A stretch of 36,466 nt of DNA from Crenarchaeota archaeon 13_1_40CM_3_52_17 (lineage in GTDB: Archaea; Thermoproteota; Bathyarchaeia; 40CM-2-53-6), in the NCBI GenBank assembly GCA_001918745.1, contig MNGN01000015.1, forward strand, positions 1-36,466, in the 5' to 3' direction. The position numbers and the translations under genes are program-made. Below the pieces are notes generated by a model that worked only from the letters and a program-made list of their open reading frames with translations, had not been told where the DNA came from and ran no database searches. Shown piece by piece: positions 27,548-36,271 of this stretch. Position 1 is the first letter of the stretch; each line of letters starts with the position of its first letter.

Positions 27548-28309
27548 CTAGCCGGAGAGAGTGTCGTCAGGCTCGGTTTCAGAAGAGCTCTTTACCGCTT
27601 TCCGCCATTCTCTCGCCTTGTCCCCAAGTCCGCGAAGTAGCCTGTCCTCTTCACGTGTAAGGAGTTCGCCTTTGCCTATCTTACTTCTTAGCGAGGATAT
27701 TGTCATCTCGTCTACCTCTATCGGATATCCTGACTCTTCGATAGAATGCAAAAGCGACCTGGCTTGAATCTTTCCCGCTTCGGCATCCTGTGTCTTTGCT
27801 TTCCCTTCGCCACTGGTTACCTTGCTTGGTCCGGTTGAGATTGGTATGAAGGCGATAATGTCGGTGATGGCGCCTGTGCGTTCTGACTGGTTCCTGAGGG
27901 ATGGTGTTACCTTCATCCCTATTGATACTCGATTAGGATCGTCCATGTTGATCAGGTGGACTATTCCTCCCTTGACGCCTTCAAACTTCACTAGGCACAC
28001 CATTATCGGCGAGTCAGTGTCAGAACCTGATCTGTTCCTATTGACAGAAGTGAAGCTGTAGACATAACCCGGCATGTCGATCGGGAACTGGTCTTTCATC
28101 TCGATGAAACAGTCAGGGCAGTACATTCTGGCCGGAATGTACGTGTTCTTACACTTGGAACATTTCGAGACCAGGAAACGGCCATTGTCCCGGAGCTCGC
28201 GTCGGAATTCCTCGCCTGCAACCCCTGCGGTGTAGTGGTATTCCAGAGGTATGCTGTCGGTCCAGTGCCGAGCCTGGCTTGGTTGGGCGAGTTTCTCTAG
28301 GATCGGCAT
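27548..28309 (-). CDS. DUF35 OB-fold/zinc-ribbon protein with C-terminal helical extension
   Basis: 253 aa; CSKCKNTYIPARMYCPDC rubredoxin-like knuckles then an OB-fold. Confidence 0.9.
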   Translation of the reverse strand: MPILEKLAQPSQARHWTDSIPLEYHYTAGVAGEEFRRELRDNGRFLVSKCSKCKNTYIPARMYCPDCFIEMKDQFPIDMPGYVYSFTSVNRNRSGSDTDSPIMVCLVKFEGVKGGIVHLINMDDPNRVSIGMKVTPSLRNQSERTGAITDIIAFIPISTGPSKVTSGEGKAKTQDAEAGKIQARSLLHSIEESGYPIEVDEMTISSLRSKIGKGELLTREEDRLLRGLGDKAREWRKAVKSSSETEPDDTLSG

Positions 28310-28312
28310 TTC

Positions 28313-28828
28313 TCACTCGTCTCCGATCGGTTTGAAGTAGCGGATATCTGTGATGGCGCCTTGTCGTTCGCTGGATGACTTCCATACTGCTCTGACTCTC
28401 ATGCCTACTTTGATCTTTGACGGCTCAACTTCTCCCAGATTGTGGAGGATTCCCATTCCAGGAGTCGCGCCGTCAAGATCTACGACAGCAACGAGTATGG
28501 GTGTTTTCAGTCGTCTCGCATCAGTTCCGACGTGGGATATGGAATAGGTATTGATGGTACCAGTATCTTTGATGCGGACCCATTCGTCGGTGGGCCTGAA
28601 GCATCGTTCGCAGTACATTCGTGGTGGTACAAGGATTCGTTCGCAGTTCAGACATTTTCTAGCGATGATCCTTCCCTCTTTCAGTTCGGCCAGGAACCGG
28701 CTGATGGCGACTCCTGCGGCCCAGCTGTACTTGGGCTCAAATTTGTAGACGACATCGAGGTACTTTCCCTCCTTCACATCCTCGGGAGTAATTTCGTGGC
28801 CTGGATAGCTAGTGATCTTCTGGGACAT
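28313..28828 (-). CDS. DUF35 OB-fold/zinc-ribbon protein
   Basis: 171 aa; CLNCERILVPPRMYCERC. Confidence 0.92.
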   Translation of the reverse strand: MSQKITSYPGHEITPEDVKEGKYLDVVYKFEPKYSWAAGVAISRFLAELKEGRIIARKCLNCERILVPPRMYCERCFRPTDEWVRIKDTGTINTYSISHVGTDARRLKTPILVAVVDLDGATPGMGILHNLGEVEPSKIKVGMRVRAVWKSSSERQGAITDIRYFKPIGDE

Positions 28829-28840
28829 TTTCAGCTCTCT

Positions 28841-30001
28841 TTAAGACCTCATTACCGCGACCGTGCCAACTTGCATCAGGTCACCCCAGGCCTGAGCGAG
28901 ACCTGTTCGAGCGTCCTTCTTCACCTGTCGCTTGCCTGCTTCTCCTCGGAGCTGCCAGAATACTTCGCAGATCTTCATCATACCTGCAGCCGCGATTGGA
29001 TTACCAACGCCCAATAGTCCTCCTGAGGGACAGACCGGCAAGTCACCGTCCCGCTGCGTAACGCCGTCAACGGCCATCTTGGGAGCCTCTCCCTTTCCAG
29101 CCAGTTGCAGTCCTTCCATGTGGTGGAGTTCCTTGTAGTCGAACGGATCGTATACTTCTGCGATATCGATCTCTTTCCGGGGCTTTTTGATCCCCGCCAT
29201 CTTATAGGCCATCCAGGCAGCCCTCTCAACATACTCAGGATAGGCCAAGTCCCGATTCGTCCAGTGTGTCGTGTCAAGGGTCCAGCCTACACCGTCCAGC
29301 CAGACAGGCTGGTCAGTCAGTTTTTTCGCAACTTTCTCGGAAGCAAGGACGACCGCGGCAGCTCCATCGCTAGGAGGACTCACGTCCAACCGTTTCACAG
29401 GCCAACAAATCGGCTCGGAGTTCATGACGTCCTCAACAGTTATCTTGGCGCCCAGCTGAGCACAAGGATGATCTACAGCGTTTCCCTTGTTCTTGACCGC
29501 AACGCTCGCGATCTCCTCCTCCTTGATCCCATACTTGTGCATATACCGCCTCATCTCCAACGAGAAAATCCACAACAACGTCGTCCCGAGCGGCCTCTCC
29601 AAGATCTGATCGAAGATGCTCCAGAACGCATACTGAGGATGAGGGTGCAAAGGTGACATCTTCTCTTCGGCAACGCAAAGACAAGTATCATACATTCCTG
29701 AGGCAACGTTCCACCATCCGCCAATAGGCGTGAAAACCCCTGTTCCACCTCCAACGTAGACGCGCTGGTTGGGCTTTCCTATCCCACCCATCCCGTCCAA
29801 GAGGTATTCTCCCTTCATATGCACGCCGTCAAACGCGTCAGGAGCTGAGCCAGATACCACTGATTGAATGTCTTTCAGTTCAAGCCCGGCAGAGTCGAGA
29901 GCCATTCTTGTCGCTTCGAACGAGAGTTCTTTCGGACTTTCTAGCATTCGGCGACGGAATAGTGTCATCCCTGCTCCGACAATTGCTACACGATTTTTCA
30001 C
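28841..30001 (-). CDS. SCP2-type thiolase-fold protein lacking the acylation Cys; Ltp2-aldolase-like
   Basis: 386 aa thiolase fold; YVGGGTGVFTPIGGWWNVASGMYD at the nucleophile region; DIAEVYDPFDYKEL; GLLGVGNPIAAAG. Confidence 0.82.
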   Translation of the reverse strand: MKNRVAIVGAGMTLFRRRMLESPKELSFEATRMALDSAGLELKDIQSVVSGSAPDAFDGVHMKGEYLLDGMGGIGKPNQRVYVGGGTGVFTPIGGWWNVASGMYDTCLCVAEEKMSPLHPHPQYAFWSIFDQILERPLGTTLLWIFSLEMRRYMHKYGIKEEEIASVAVKNKGNAVDHPCAQLGAKITVEDVMNSEPICWPVKRLDVSPPSDGAAAVVLASEKVAKKLTDQPVWLDGVGWTLDTTHWTNRDLAYPEYVERAAWMAYKMAGIKKPRKEIDIAEVYDPFDYKELHHMEGLQLAGKGEAPKMAVDGVTQRDGDLPVCPSGGLLGVGNPIAAAGMMKICEVFWQLRGEAGKRQVKKDARTGLAQAWGDLMQVGTVAVMRS

Positions 30002-30014
30002 CGCTGGACTCCTC

Positions 30015-31166
30015 CTAGTTTCCTAGCACCGCCACAGCTCCGGTGGCTGTGGGTATTCCTCTCCAGCTCTGAACCAAGGCTTTCTTCACCGTTGGAATCT
30101 GTAAGCGTCCCGCTTGTCCTCGGAGTTGTAGAACCGCCTCAAGCACTCTGTGAAGACCAGTTGCCTCCAACAGATGTCCAACCCCAAGGGACCCGCCCGA
30201 CGCGTTTACGGGCAAGCGTCCGTCTATATCGAAGGCACCTGACTCGAGCATCTTACCCGCTTTGCCTTTCGCGGCAAGTTTGAGGGCTTCGAGGCTTTGA
30301 AGCTCCTTGTAGGAATAAGTATCATCAATCTCAGCGAGGTCAAAGTAGGTTGCAGGATTTCGCACTCCCGCCATCTTGTATGCGCGAGCCGCTGACTGCT
30401 CCGCGTAGGCCGCCTTCGCCATATCTCGATCCTCTATCCACGGCGTATCAGAGCTCCAACCGATGCCGTTTATCCAGACTGTGTGGTTGCCGAGTTTCTT
30501 GGCCTTCTGGGCCGAGGCCAACACGAAGACGATACTTGCATCGATAGTCTTGCTCACTTCCAATTCGGTAAGGGGGGAAGCAGCAATTTTAGAGCTGAGG
30601 ACTGCCCTCTTGTCCAAATTTGCTCCGTGCACGCCGCGAGGGTTCAGCAGGGCGTTTTTCTTGTTCTTGACGGCCACCTGTGCGCAGTAATCTCTTTTTG
30701 TTCCAGTCTCTTTCAAGTAGCGAGCCATTTCAAGCCCAGCCACAAACCTCGGGTCCGCGTTAACATGGTGATCGTAGATCGGGTCTAGGGCGAAGCTTGA
30801 GATTTCGTCCGGGTTCAGAACGTCTGAGCTCTTGCAGTGAGACTCCACAACCGCAACGTCTGCAATCCCGGACATGATATGCATGCAAGCTGTTGCAAGA
30901 CCGACAATCCCGTCGGACGATATAGTGCACAATGGCTTGAGCACAGCCCCGAGCTGATCGGGCATGTACTCGTCAGTTATGCTGATTCCCTCCCAGAAGT
31001 CTTCGGTGCAGCAAACGAAGCTATGAACGTCCTTCCGAGGATCTATTCCAGCATCCTCATAGGCGCGGCTTGCGGCTTCAAACATTAGCTCCCGCGTTGA
31101 GAGGCCAGGCGTCATCGAGTCGAAGCCGGAATATCCGACGCCCACTATTCCAATTCGTAGAGGCAA
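30015..31166 (-). CDS. SCP2-type thiolase-fold protein, nucleophile Cys apparently replaced
   Basis: 383 aa; TISSDGIVGLATACMHIMSGIADVAVV at the nucleophile region; FDLAEIDDTYSYKEL; GGSLGVGHLLEATG. Confidence 0.82.
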   Translation of the reverse strand: MPLRIGIVGVGYSGFDSMTPGLSTRELMFEAASRAYEDAGIDPRKDVHSFVCCTEDFWEGISITDEYMPDQLGAVLKPLCTISSDGIVGLATACMHIMSGIADVAVVESHCKSSDVLNPDEISSFALDPIYDHHVNADPRFVAGLEMARYLKETGTKRDYCAQVAVKNKKNALLNPRGVHGANLDKRAVLSSKIAASPLTELEVSKTIDASIVFVLASAQKAKKLGNHTVWINGIGWSSDTPWIEDRDMAKAAYAEQSAARAYKMAGVRNPATYFDLAEIDDTYSYKELQSLEALKLAAKGKAGKMLESGAFDIDGRLPVNASGGSLGVGHLLEATGLHRVLEAVLQLRGQAGRLQIPTVKKALVQSWRGIPTATGAVAVLGN

Positions 31167-31226
31167 GAATCTACCGGAAGCGACGGCGCGAGCGTGTTTA
31201 CTATAAGACTTCCGCGAAACGAACTT

Positions 31227-32855
31227 TCACTGCGGTGGTGGGGATGAAGCCGATGATGACGCAGGAAGTGTTGGGGGCGGAGGCTGTGGAGACCTAGCTC
31301 TGGGCGTTCCGCAGGTGGTGCAGAAAAATTCTGCCGGACCAAGAGGTTTTCCACACGCTCCACAGAATGCCGAAGGAATTGTAATCGGAAGCGGGGCCGC
31401 AGCTGGTGGGGACGCCCTGCGAGCCTGTTCCCTCCTCAACGCCAAGATCACAACTGCGATGGCGACCGTAATCGGCGGCATGATTACGGAGAGAAGTTCC
31501 GCGATGCCGAAGACGGAGATCGAGATGTTGATTGGTCCTGACACACTGGTCCTGAAAACTGACTGCACCCCATAAGGCACCGATACGCGGAGACTATAGT
31601 TGCCTGGAGGTAATTGTGCGAGCGTTGCATTTCCCTCTGAATCTGTCTTGAGGGTCTCATTAGTCGAGTCCGGAAGGAAAGTGAGAACAGTTGCCCCGCT
31701 CACAGGAAGAGAGTAGAATCGACCGATTATTCGAACGGGAATAGAGAAGACATTTCCTTGAATCGTCTGACTTAGCACTGAGTCGGAGATGAGGGAATTC
31801 TTGGCCACATTCACTCCATGCCAGGAAACGTAAGTAACTGTGTAGGTCCCAGTTCCAGATGTGGGAATTCCTTGAGACGAGTAGCTGGTATAGTAGCGAA
31901 TGTTGATGTTCCCGGGCTCCTGGAGAGAGATCCAGTCGGGAACAAACGTGCCTCCATTCAAATCGAGAAAGGTGAATGAGACGAGATTGGGAGACGTAGA
32001 TGTTGGCCATAGAGCAGTGGCTGTGGCAGGTTGCCGAATGTTGCTCCCCGCAAGGAAGTCATTGTTATGCCCTTCAACCTCCTGGACACCATACGAGATC
32101 GGTAGACCTGTCTGACTCATGTAGCCAGTGCAACAGTAAGCGCTCGCAGACAGCATTTGTTGCCAAGCCCCTCCTTTGCGTATTTGTATATCCCTGAACT
32201 CCGCGGGTCCGATGATGTCTTTGTTATCGCTGGTTTGTGCCACCTCTGCGATCCCGGCTGGTGAATGTCCACCAGAGCTAGTTGCCCCGGCTCCCAGGTA
32301 GCTCGGATCTGTTGGAGGCGGCGAATTTCCAAGTAGGTTGCCGTCCATGTAGAATGACCAGATACCGTTTCCAGTGTGAATCATTGAGTAAGTGTGCCAA
32401 GACCCAACAGGGCCGGCAGACCCTTCAGGGCCGATTACGGGTAGACAACTACAATTTGGGGTGTAGAACGTTTCGAAGAACCAGGCGCAACAATAGGCTT
32501 GGCCGGTTGTGCTTAGCCCGTTAAGATATCCTACTTGGACAAAACCGCCCGTTGAGAGAAGAGTGCCAATCCAGTAAGAGTGAGCATCGTTCCGGACTTG
32601 ATCGAAAACGGTTCGAATTGTGACATTGGTGCCGTCAGAGTTGTTGCTGTTGGCATCACCAATGGCGCCGATTTGGTACCAGTAATAGCCACTGGGAACG
32701 AACTCGGTTTCCAAAGGTCCCTGTCTGACCAGCTGAGGGACGAGAGTGGAAGCGGAGACGACAGCGGAGTGGTCGTGTTTGAGGAGAGCATTTGATTGAA
32801 GGCTCAGAACAATCCCAAGAACGACTATCAGAGCCCACAGATTTCTTGTCTTCAG
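31227..32855 (-). CDS. Secreted/membrane protein: signal peptide, extracellular region, TM, cytoplasmic C-terminal zinc ribbon
   Basis: ORF track starts at TTG 32714, but the frame is open upstream to CTG 32855 (LKTRNLWALIVVLGIVLSLQSNALL), directly preceded by ACT and in-frame TAG; C-terminus CGACGKPLGPAEFFCTTCGTPRA. Confidence 0.7.
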   Translation of the reverse strand: MKTRNLWALIVVLGIVLSLQSNALLKHDHSAVVSASTLVPQLVRQGPLETEFVPSGYYWYQIGAIGDANSNNSDGTNVTIRTVFDQVRNDAHSYWIGTLLSTGGFVQVGYLNGLSTTGQAYCCAWFFETFYTPNCSCLPVIGPEGSAGPVGSWHTYSMIHTGNGIWSFYMDGNLLGNSPPPTDPSYLGAGATSSGGHSPAGIAEVAQTSDNKDIIGPAEFRDIQIRKGGAWQQMLSASAYCCTGYMSQTGLPISYGVQEVEGHNNDFLAGSNIRQPATATALWPTSTSPNLVSFTFLDLNGGTFVPDWISLQEPGNINIRYYTSYSSQGIPTSGTGTYTVTYVSWHGVNVAKNSLISDSVLSQTIQGNVFSIPVRIIGRFYSLPVSGATVLTFLPDSTNETLKTDSEGNATLAQLPPGNYSLRVSVPYGVQSVFRTSVSGPINISISVFGIAELLSVIMPPITVAIAVVILALRREQARRASPPAAAPLPITIPSAFCGACGKPLGPAEFFCTTCGTPRARSPQPPPPTLPASSSASSPPPQ

Positions 32856-32954
32856 AGTCTATCCTCCGTTAGCCGTTGAATCAAGGGATTGTTCAGATTT
32901 TAGGAGTATGGAACTTTCTGTCGCTCTCAATCGTTGGTCGGCTCTTGGCTAAGG

Positions 32955-32960
32955 TATAAA
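32955..32960 (+). promoter_or_regulatory. TATA-box candidate TATAAA upstream of acyl-CoA dehydrogenase
   Basis: AAGGTATAAACCGG 41-46 nt upstream of GTG 33001. Confidence 0.5.
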
Positions 32961-33000
32961 CCGGAGCTTCCAAAAAAGGAATCTCCTAGAGGCTAATCGC

Positions 33001-34164
33001 GTGGGTTTCTTCGGAAACGAGCAAAAAGAACTCATCCAGATGATGTATGGGTCCGGCTCCGAGGACCATCTTCTCCTCCTAGACTCCCTCGGGAAGTTTA
33101 TCGAGAAAGAGATCGAGCCCACTGCGCGAGAGATCGACGTGAACGCCCAATTTCCACGCGACAACATTAGCAAAATGTTCGAGCAGGGCTTCACAAGCAT
33201 GGGCTTTCCCAAGGAATATGGAGGACTTGAACTTCCATGGCCGGTCTACGTTGCCGCTATGGAGATGGTTGGCAAGGCTTGCGCCAGCACTGCCCTCTCC
33301 CTGGCGATTCATGGAACATGTTGCGAAGGAGTGCGTCAGTTCAGTAATCCAGAGCAGAAGAAGCAGTTTCTTCCTGGAATGATTAGCGGAAAATTATTTG
33401 CCGCGTTTTCCCTAACCGAGCCCGGTGCGGGTTCGGACGCTCGAAATATGCAAACGCAGGCCCGGTTGGAGGGCAATGAATGGGTAGTTAATGGAACGAA
33501 AATGTTCACTACAAATGGCGGCTACTGCGACCTGTATTTTCTCTTCGCCAAGACAGCCGAAGGTCCTTCCGCATTTCTGGTCGACTCGAAGAGAGCGAAG
33601 TCGAGCAAGGACATTGAGAAGCTCGGTGTGAGAGGGTCAGTGACTTCGGAGGTGGTGTTCGAGAACGCAAAGGTTCCGAGAGAAAACTTGGTGGGAACAG
33701 AGGGAGAAGGCTTCGAATATGCGAAGAGGATGCTCTGGGGCGGACGAGTGACGATTGGGGCCTTGACGACCGGAATTGCTCAAGCGGCCTTCCAGAAAGC
33801 TGTGAAATACAGCAAGGAGAGGACCGCTTTCGGAAAGACGCTGTCCGAGTTCGAAATGACCCAGGCAAAACTCGCTGACATGCTTACGATGATTAACGCG
33901 TCGCGAATGATGGTTTACCGCGCAGCGCACCTCAAGAGTCAGGGAAAACCGTTCGAGTCAGAAGCCGCGCAAGGCAAACTGTTGGCCACGGAGAGTGCGT
34001 TGAAGGTTTGCGATGAGGCAATTCAGATTTATGGAGGTTATGGATATGCTGACGAGTTTGATGTTCACCGCCACTGGCGGGACGCGAGACTGATGACAGT
34101 GGGCGAGGGGACCTCGGAGATCATGAGGCTAATCATCTCAAAGAACATCCTCCACCCCTCGTAG
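33001..34164 (+). CDS. Acyl-CoA dehydrogenase
   Basis: 387 aa; FSLTEPGAGSDARNMQTQA, KMFTTNGGYCDLY, RTAFGKTLSEFEMTQAKLADM, QIYGGYGYADEFDVHRHWRDARLMTVGEGTSEIMRLIIS. Confidence 0.95.
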   Translation: MGFFGNEQKELIQMMYGSGSEDHLLLLDSLGKFIEKEIEPTAREIDVNAQFPRDNISKMFEQGFTSMGFPKEYGGLELPWPVYVAAMEMVGKACASTALSLAIHGTCCEGVRQFSNPEQKKQFLPGMISGKLFAAFSLTEPGAGSDARNMQTQARLEGNEWVVNGTKMFTTNGGYCDLYFLFAKTAEGPSAFLVDSKRAKSSKDIEKLGVRGSVTSEVVFENAKVPRENLVGTEGEGFEYAKRMLWGGRVTIGALTTGIAQAAFQKAVKYSKERTAFGKTLSEFEMTQAKLADMLTMINASRMMVYRAAHLKSQGKPFESEAAQGKLLATESALKVCDEAIQIYGGYGYADEFDVHRHWRDARLMTVGEGTSEIMRLIISKNILHPS

Positions 34165-34166
34165 GG

Positions 34167-34670
34167 TCACAGCCTCTTCTCGTAGAGGCTCGCTTTCCAG
34201 CCAGGTGTCTCAGTATCTCTAACGTGGATGAATCCGACTTTCTGGTAGTATTCGCGGATAGTCTTGTTGCTAGCAAGACAGTCAAGCCGCAAGTATCTCT
34301 TTCCTTCGGCTCGGGCTTTGGCCTCAGCCCATTGTATCATTCGAAGTCCGAGATGTTGACCGCTGTAAGAGCGTTTGATGGCAAGCTTGTGAACGTACCC
34401 GGCATCCGATGGGAGATCGCCCCAGAACTTCTTGTCGTTCCATTGGAGGGTGATCGTACCCACGGTCGCCTCTATCGCCTTCACGACGTATATCTCGCCG
34501 CGCTCAATATTGTCCTTGATGGTCTGTCGGAAAGCCGGGTTGGACCGCCACTGACTTTCAAGCCCCTTTGAAGATAACCATCGAGAGGCTTCCTCCAGAA
34601 TTTCAAGAACCGTATCAAGATCGCCTTGTTGTGCTCGGACTATTCTGACATCCGATCCCACATTGACCAA
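34167..34670 (-). CDS. GNAT family N-acetyltransferase
   Basis: 167 aa; YVHKLAIKRSYSGQHLGLRMIQWAEAKARAEGKRYLRLDCLASNKTIREYYQKVGF. Confidence 0.9.
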   Translation of the reverse strand: MVNVGSDVRIVRAQQGDLDTVLEILEEASRWLSSKGLESQWRSNPAFRQTIKDNIERGEIYVVKAIEATVGTITLQWNDKKFWGDLPSDAGYVHKLAIKRSYSGQHLGLRMIQWAEAKARAEGKRYLRLDCLASNKTIREYYQKVGFIHVRDTETPGWKASLYEKRL

Positions 34671-34858
34671 ATAACTGGCCCAATCTTCAACACTTGACCT
34701 CGTAAGATTTGGACGTTACCAGCCCTTTTTCGACCGGCAGGAGAAGCGTGCTCCCGAGACCTCCGTGTAGGGAGACCGGACTTGTGTTACCTGATTCCCA
34801 TTGTGGGGGTTAGACTCTGGCTATCATAGGCCTTGCCAACGGCCCTAGCGACCCAACC

Positions 34859-35212
34859 ATGAAAGTCAAGCACAAAGCCAAAGGGAAGACAAGATCGAAA
34901 CCTAGGACCAGAGCCAAATCCAAGACGAGTCGAACAACCCGGGCAAGGACGGCCACGATGCGGACCGCGACTACAACACCAAACCTGAGCCCCGATTTCA
35001 AGACCTGTGAAGAGGTAGAAGTCGGAGATATCGGCGGCTTCGGAATCACCAGCGAAGAACGAATGGAACGAGAGACCCGATGCTCTCAGCGCGCAACACA
35101 ATTCTGTACGAGCTGCGCCAGGAACCTATGCGATACTCATTACGACCTCCTCCACAAAGACCACGACAATATCGTTCGCCACGATTCAGCGCCGAGCCCA
35201 GTTCAAACGTAG
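34859..35212 (+). CDS. Basic N-terminal tail plus B-box-like zinc finger protein
   Basis: 117 aa; K/R-rich N-terminus; CSQRATQFCTSCARNLCDTHYDLLHKDHDNIVRH. Confidence 0.6.
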   Translation: MKVKHKAKGKTRSKPRTRAKSKTSRTTRARTATMRTATTTPNLSPDFKTCEEVEVGDIGGFGITSEERMERETRCSQRATQFCTSCARNLCDTHYDLLHKDHDNIVRHDSAPSPVQT

Positions 35213-35221
35213 ACTTATGGT

Positions 35222-35252
35222 GGGACACCCGTCCCATCCTCTCCTTTTTTTT
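35222..35252 (+). terminator. Hairpin GGGAC-accc-GTCCC followed by a T8 run
   Basis: Immediately downstream of the 35212 stop; atcctctccTTTTTTTT. Confidence 0.55.
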
Positions 35253-35567
35253 CGGGACAATTTGGATCTTCATGTTTCAAGCTAAATCATCGAAATAAAG
35301 CGTGAATTATGCCCTAGTCTCCCTCATGAAGGCCGTACTCACTTGGATGGCTGTGTTTCCACGGTTGTCTCCCGCGTCCTCTTGATACAGTCGAAATAGG
35401 GCTTCGATTGGGAAAAAGGGATTCGTTTCAGCCGAATTGCGAGTAAAGATCCTGAGCCTGCCGATTGTCTTAGACGTCCTTTCGGGAACGGAAGCTTATT
35501 ACTCGGTACGTCCAACCAGCCTTCAGCTATTACCTATATTTCCCGAAAAAGAGGTGGAAAACAGCCT

Positions 35568-36239
35568 ATGAGAACACTTATCGTTGGAGCGGGACGGATT
35601 GGAATGCACCTTATTGGGTACTTATCTTCGAGCGATGAGAACCAGCTTACGGTTATCGAGAAGAAGGGAGAACGATGCAAGGATGTCGCGGACAAGTACG
35701 ACGCTATCATTCTAAACGAAGACGGGTCGAAGCTAGATATTCTGAAGAAAGCTGACGCTTCTCAGGCTGACCTGTTGCTCGTCGCTACTGATGATGACCG
35801 AGTGAACCTTGTCACCACGAAAGCTGCGAAGAAGGAGTTCGGCATTCCCCGGGTTATTGCTGTTGCAAACAGTCCCAAGAACAAGGAGCGTCTTATGCAG
35901 GCAGGCGCGGACGTAGTAATCTGCCCTGTTGACCTTGCCCTTCGCGACTTTGAGAACGTCCTCTCGAAAGATCATTCTATTACGCTCATGTATCGGTCTG
36001 CCGAGAATCTGCGGGTGGCAGAAGCAATCATCCCATTGAACGCGTCGCTCATAGGCAAGAAAATCCACGAGATACAATTGCCCGAGAAATGTAGGGTTGG
36101 GCTCGTTTGCCGTGACAACGGCTTCGTTTTCCCCGAGCCTGAGCTTGAATTGAAATCAGGGGACAAGGTCTTGCTCTTTGGCGACGCGCCATCGGTAGCC
36201 CAAACCGTGGAACTCTTAAGATCAAGTGAATCGGCCTAG
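35568..36239 (+). CDS. TrkA-type K+ transport regulatory protein (TrkA-N + TrkA-C)
   Basis: 223 aa; MRTLIVGAGRIGMHLIGYLS, TDDDRVNLVTTKAAKKEFG, RCK_C-like tail; upstream GAGGTGG SD. Confidence 0.92.
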   Translation: MRTLIVGAGRIGMHLIGYLSSSDENQLTVIEKKGERCKDVADKYDAIILNEDGSKLDILKKADASQADLLLVATDDDRVNLVTTKAAKKEFGIPRVIAVANSPKNKERLMQAGADVVICPVDLALRDFENVLSKDHSITLMYRSAENLRVAEAIIPLNASLIGKKIHEIQLPEKCRVGLVCRDNGFVFPEPELELKSGDKVLLFGDAPSVAQTVELLRSSESA

Positions 36240-36271
36240 CTCGATCATAACGAAGGTCTTGCCAGGTTACT

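Noticed and set aside
28442-29656. Plus-strand ORFs of 191 and 183 aa (28442-29017, 29105-29656)
   Set aside because: Antisense to the DUF35 and thiolase genes; no family motifs.
34671-34858. Possible tRNA/structured RNA between GNAT and B-box genes (CTCCC...GGGAG, flanking CCGG)
   Set aside because: No T-loop GTTCRAAT or anticodon-arm pattern; a single 5-bp stem is weak evidence.
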